A stretch of DNA of 7,645 nt from Pseudomonadota bacterium (GTDB taxonomy: Bacteria; Bdellovibrionota; UBA1018; CAIMNF01). Within the stretch, counting starts at the first letter, position 1; each line of letters begins with the position of its first letter. A model generated the notes under the pieces. The model was not told the DNA's origin. It made no database searches and worked only from the letters and a program-made list of their open reading frames with translations. Below, one piece after another: positions 7,285 to 7,645 of the stretch. A program made the translations under genes and the position numbers. The stretch lies in the NCBI GenBank assembly GCA_027482725.1, contig JAIXVT010000236.1:1-7645 (forward strand). Direction: 5' to 3'.

Positions 7285-7645
7285 ATGGCCCGACACCCTG
7301 ATGCCCCATCGATACTGCCAGATGAACACCAATGCTTTGGCGCCTCTGATATTGGTCGGAGTCGATCAGAAAATCAAGATGCGATTCTGGTTTCTCCCGA
7401 CTGGGGTTGTTTTGCTGTTGCGGATGGACTTGGGGGGCACCGCGGAGGACGGGAGGCAAGTCGAATGGCGATCGATATTCTCTCCCAAAACGTTAAACTT
7501 TTTTTCTCAAAGGAACGCCCAATACAACAGCCCTCGGCAGCGCTGCTGATCGAATGGTTTCACTCTGCCCATCGCACCATTCGAGACATTGCCCAAACCG
7601 ATGCACAACTCATGGGTATGGGTACAACACTAACGGTTCTCCTCC
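7285..7645 (+). CDS. PP2C/PPM-type serine/threonine protein phosphatase, N-terminal part (3' end outside window)
   Basis: This frame stays open to the window edge, giving 120 complete codons with no stop. It encodes the N-terminal half of a metal-dependent PP2C phosphatase, which removes phosphate from Ser/Thr residues of proteins. The diagnostic motifs are in the right order. SDIGRSRSENQD (21-32) carries the conserved Arg27, Asn30 and Asp32, and Gln31 stands where many bacterial members have Glu. FAVADGLGGH (43-52) carries the metal ligand Asp47 and Gly48. MGMGTTLTVLL (110-120) matches the conserved MGTT strand. The later metal-binding aspartates lie outside the window. The ATG is the only possible start, because an in-frame TAA lies at 7273-7275 and homology begins near residue 18. 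No Shine-Dalgarno is visible before it. It is divergent from prkA, so it may counteract that kinase or share its control; this is inferred from position only. Confidence 0.93.
   Translation, partial: MARHPDAPSILPDEHQCFGASDIGRSRSENQDAILVSPDWGCFAVADGLGGHRGGREASRMAIDILSQNVKLFFSKERPIQQPSAALLIEWFHSAHRTIRDIAQTDAQLMGMGTTLTVLL

Noticed and set aside
7301..7549. 82-codon plus-strand frame near the right end
   Set aside because: It overlaps the PP2C phosphatase in another frame; the PP2C frame carries the conserved motifs and runs through the window edge.

Overview
This 7.6 kb window is gene-dense bacterial DNA of moderate GC content. Five complete or nearly complete protein families are recognisable, and the gaps between them are only 7 to 84 bases. 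No rRNA, tRNA, insertion sequence, CRISPR array or phage gene is visible. The organism cannot be named from the sequence. The gene content (Ppk1 next to a PrkA-YeaH/YhbH-SpoVR cluster and a PP2C phosphatase) fits a Gram-negative, possibly Bdellovibrionota- or deltaproteobacteria-like genome, but this is a weak guess. The PrkA/YeaH/SpoVR trio occurs in both spore formers and non-spore formers, so it does not prove sporulation.

Left part, plus strand (1-2459): the 3' end of an RluA-type pseudouridine synthase gene, then a complete polyphosphate kinase gene (ppk1). The second starts 9 bases after the first stops and in the same reading frame. A 14-bp tandem duplication covers the ppk1 stop codon. 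After 28 bases it meets the convergent cluster.

Middle part, minus strand (7200 down to 2488): a tightly packed operon prkA - yeaH/yhbH - spoVR. It encodes an AAA+/kinase-like PrkA, a von Willebrand A-like (MIDAS) DUF444 protein and a SpoVR protein. PrkA and YeaH overlap by 4 bases (ATGA), and YeaH and SpoVR are 7 bases apart. In E. coli the homologues YeaG, YeaH and YcgB belong to the stationary-phase and nitrogen-starvation response. In Bacillus, PrkA, YhbH and SpoVR are linked to sporulation.

Right part, plus strand (7285 to the window end): the N-terminal 120 codons of a PP2C/PPM-type serine/threonine protein phosphatase, divergent from prkA. No stop codon falls inside the window. The 84-bp divergent spacer holds a perfect 9-bp inverted repeat (GATAAACTA facing each gene). 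The layout suggests a stress-response module: a putative protein kinase operon, a phosphatase that could oppose it, and a shared control region. The neighbouring polyphosphate kinase is another starvation-related enzyme. The kinase-phosphatase link is an inference from position only.
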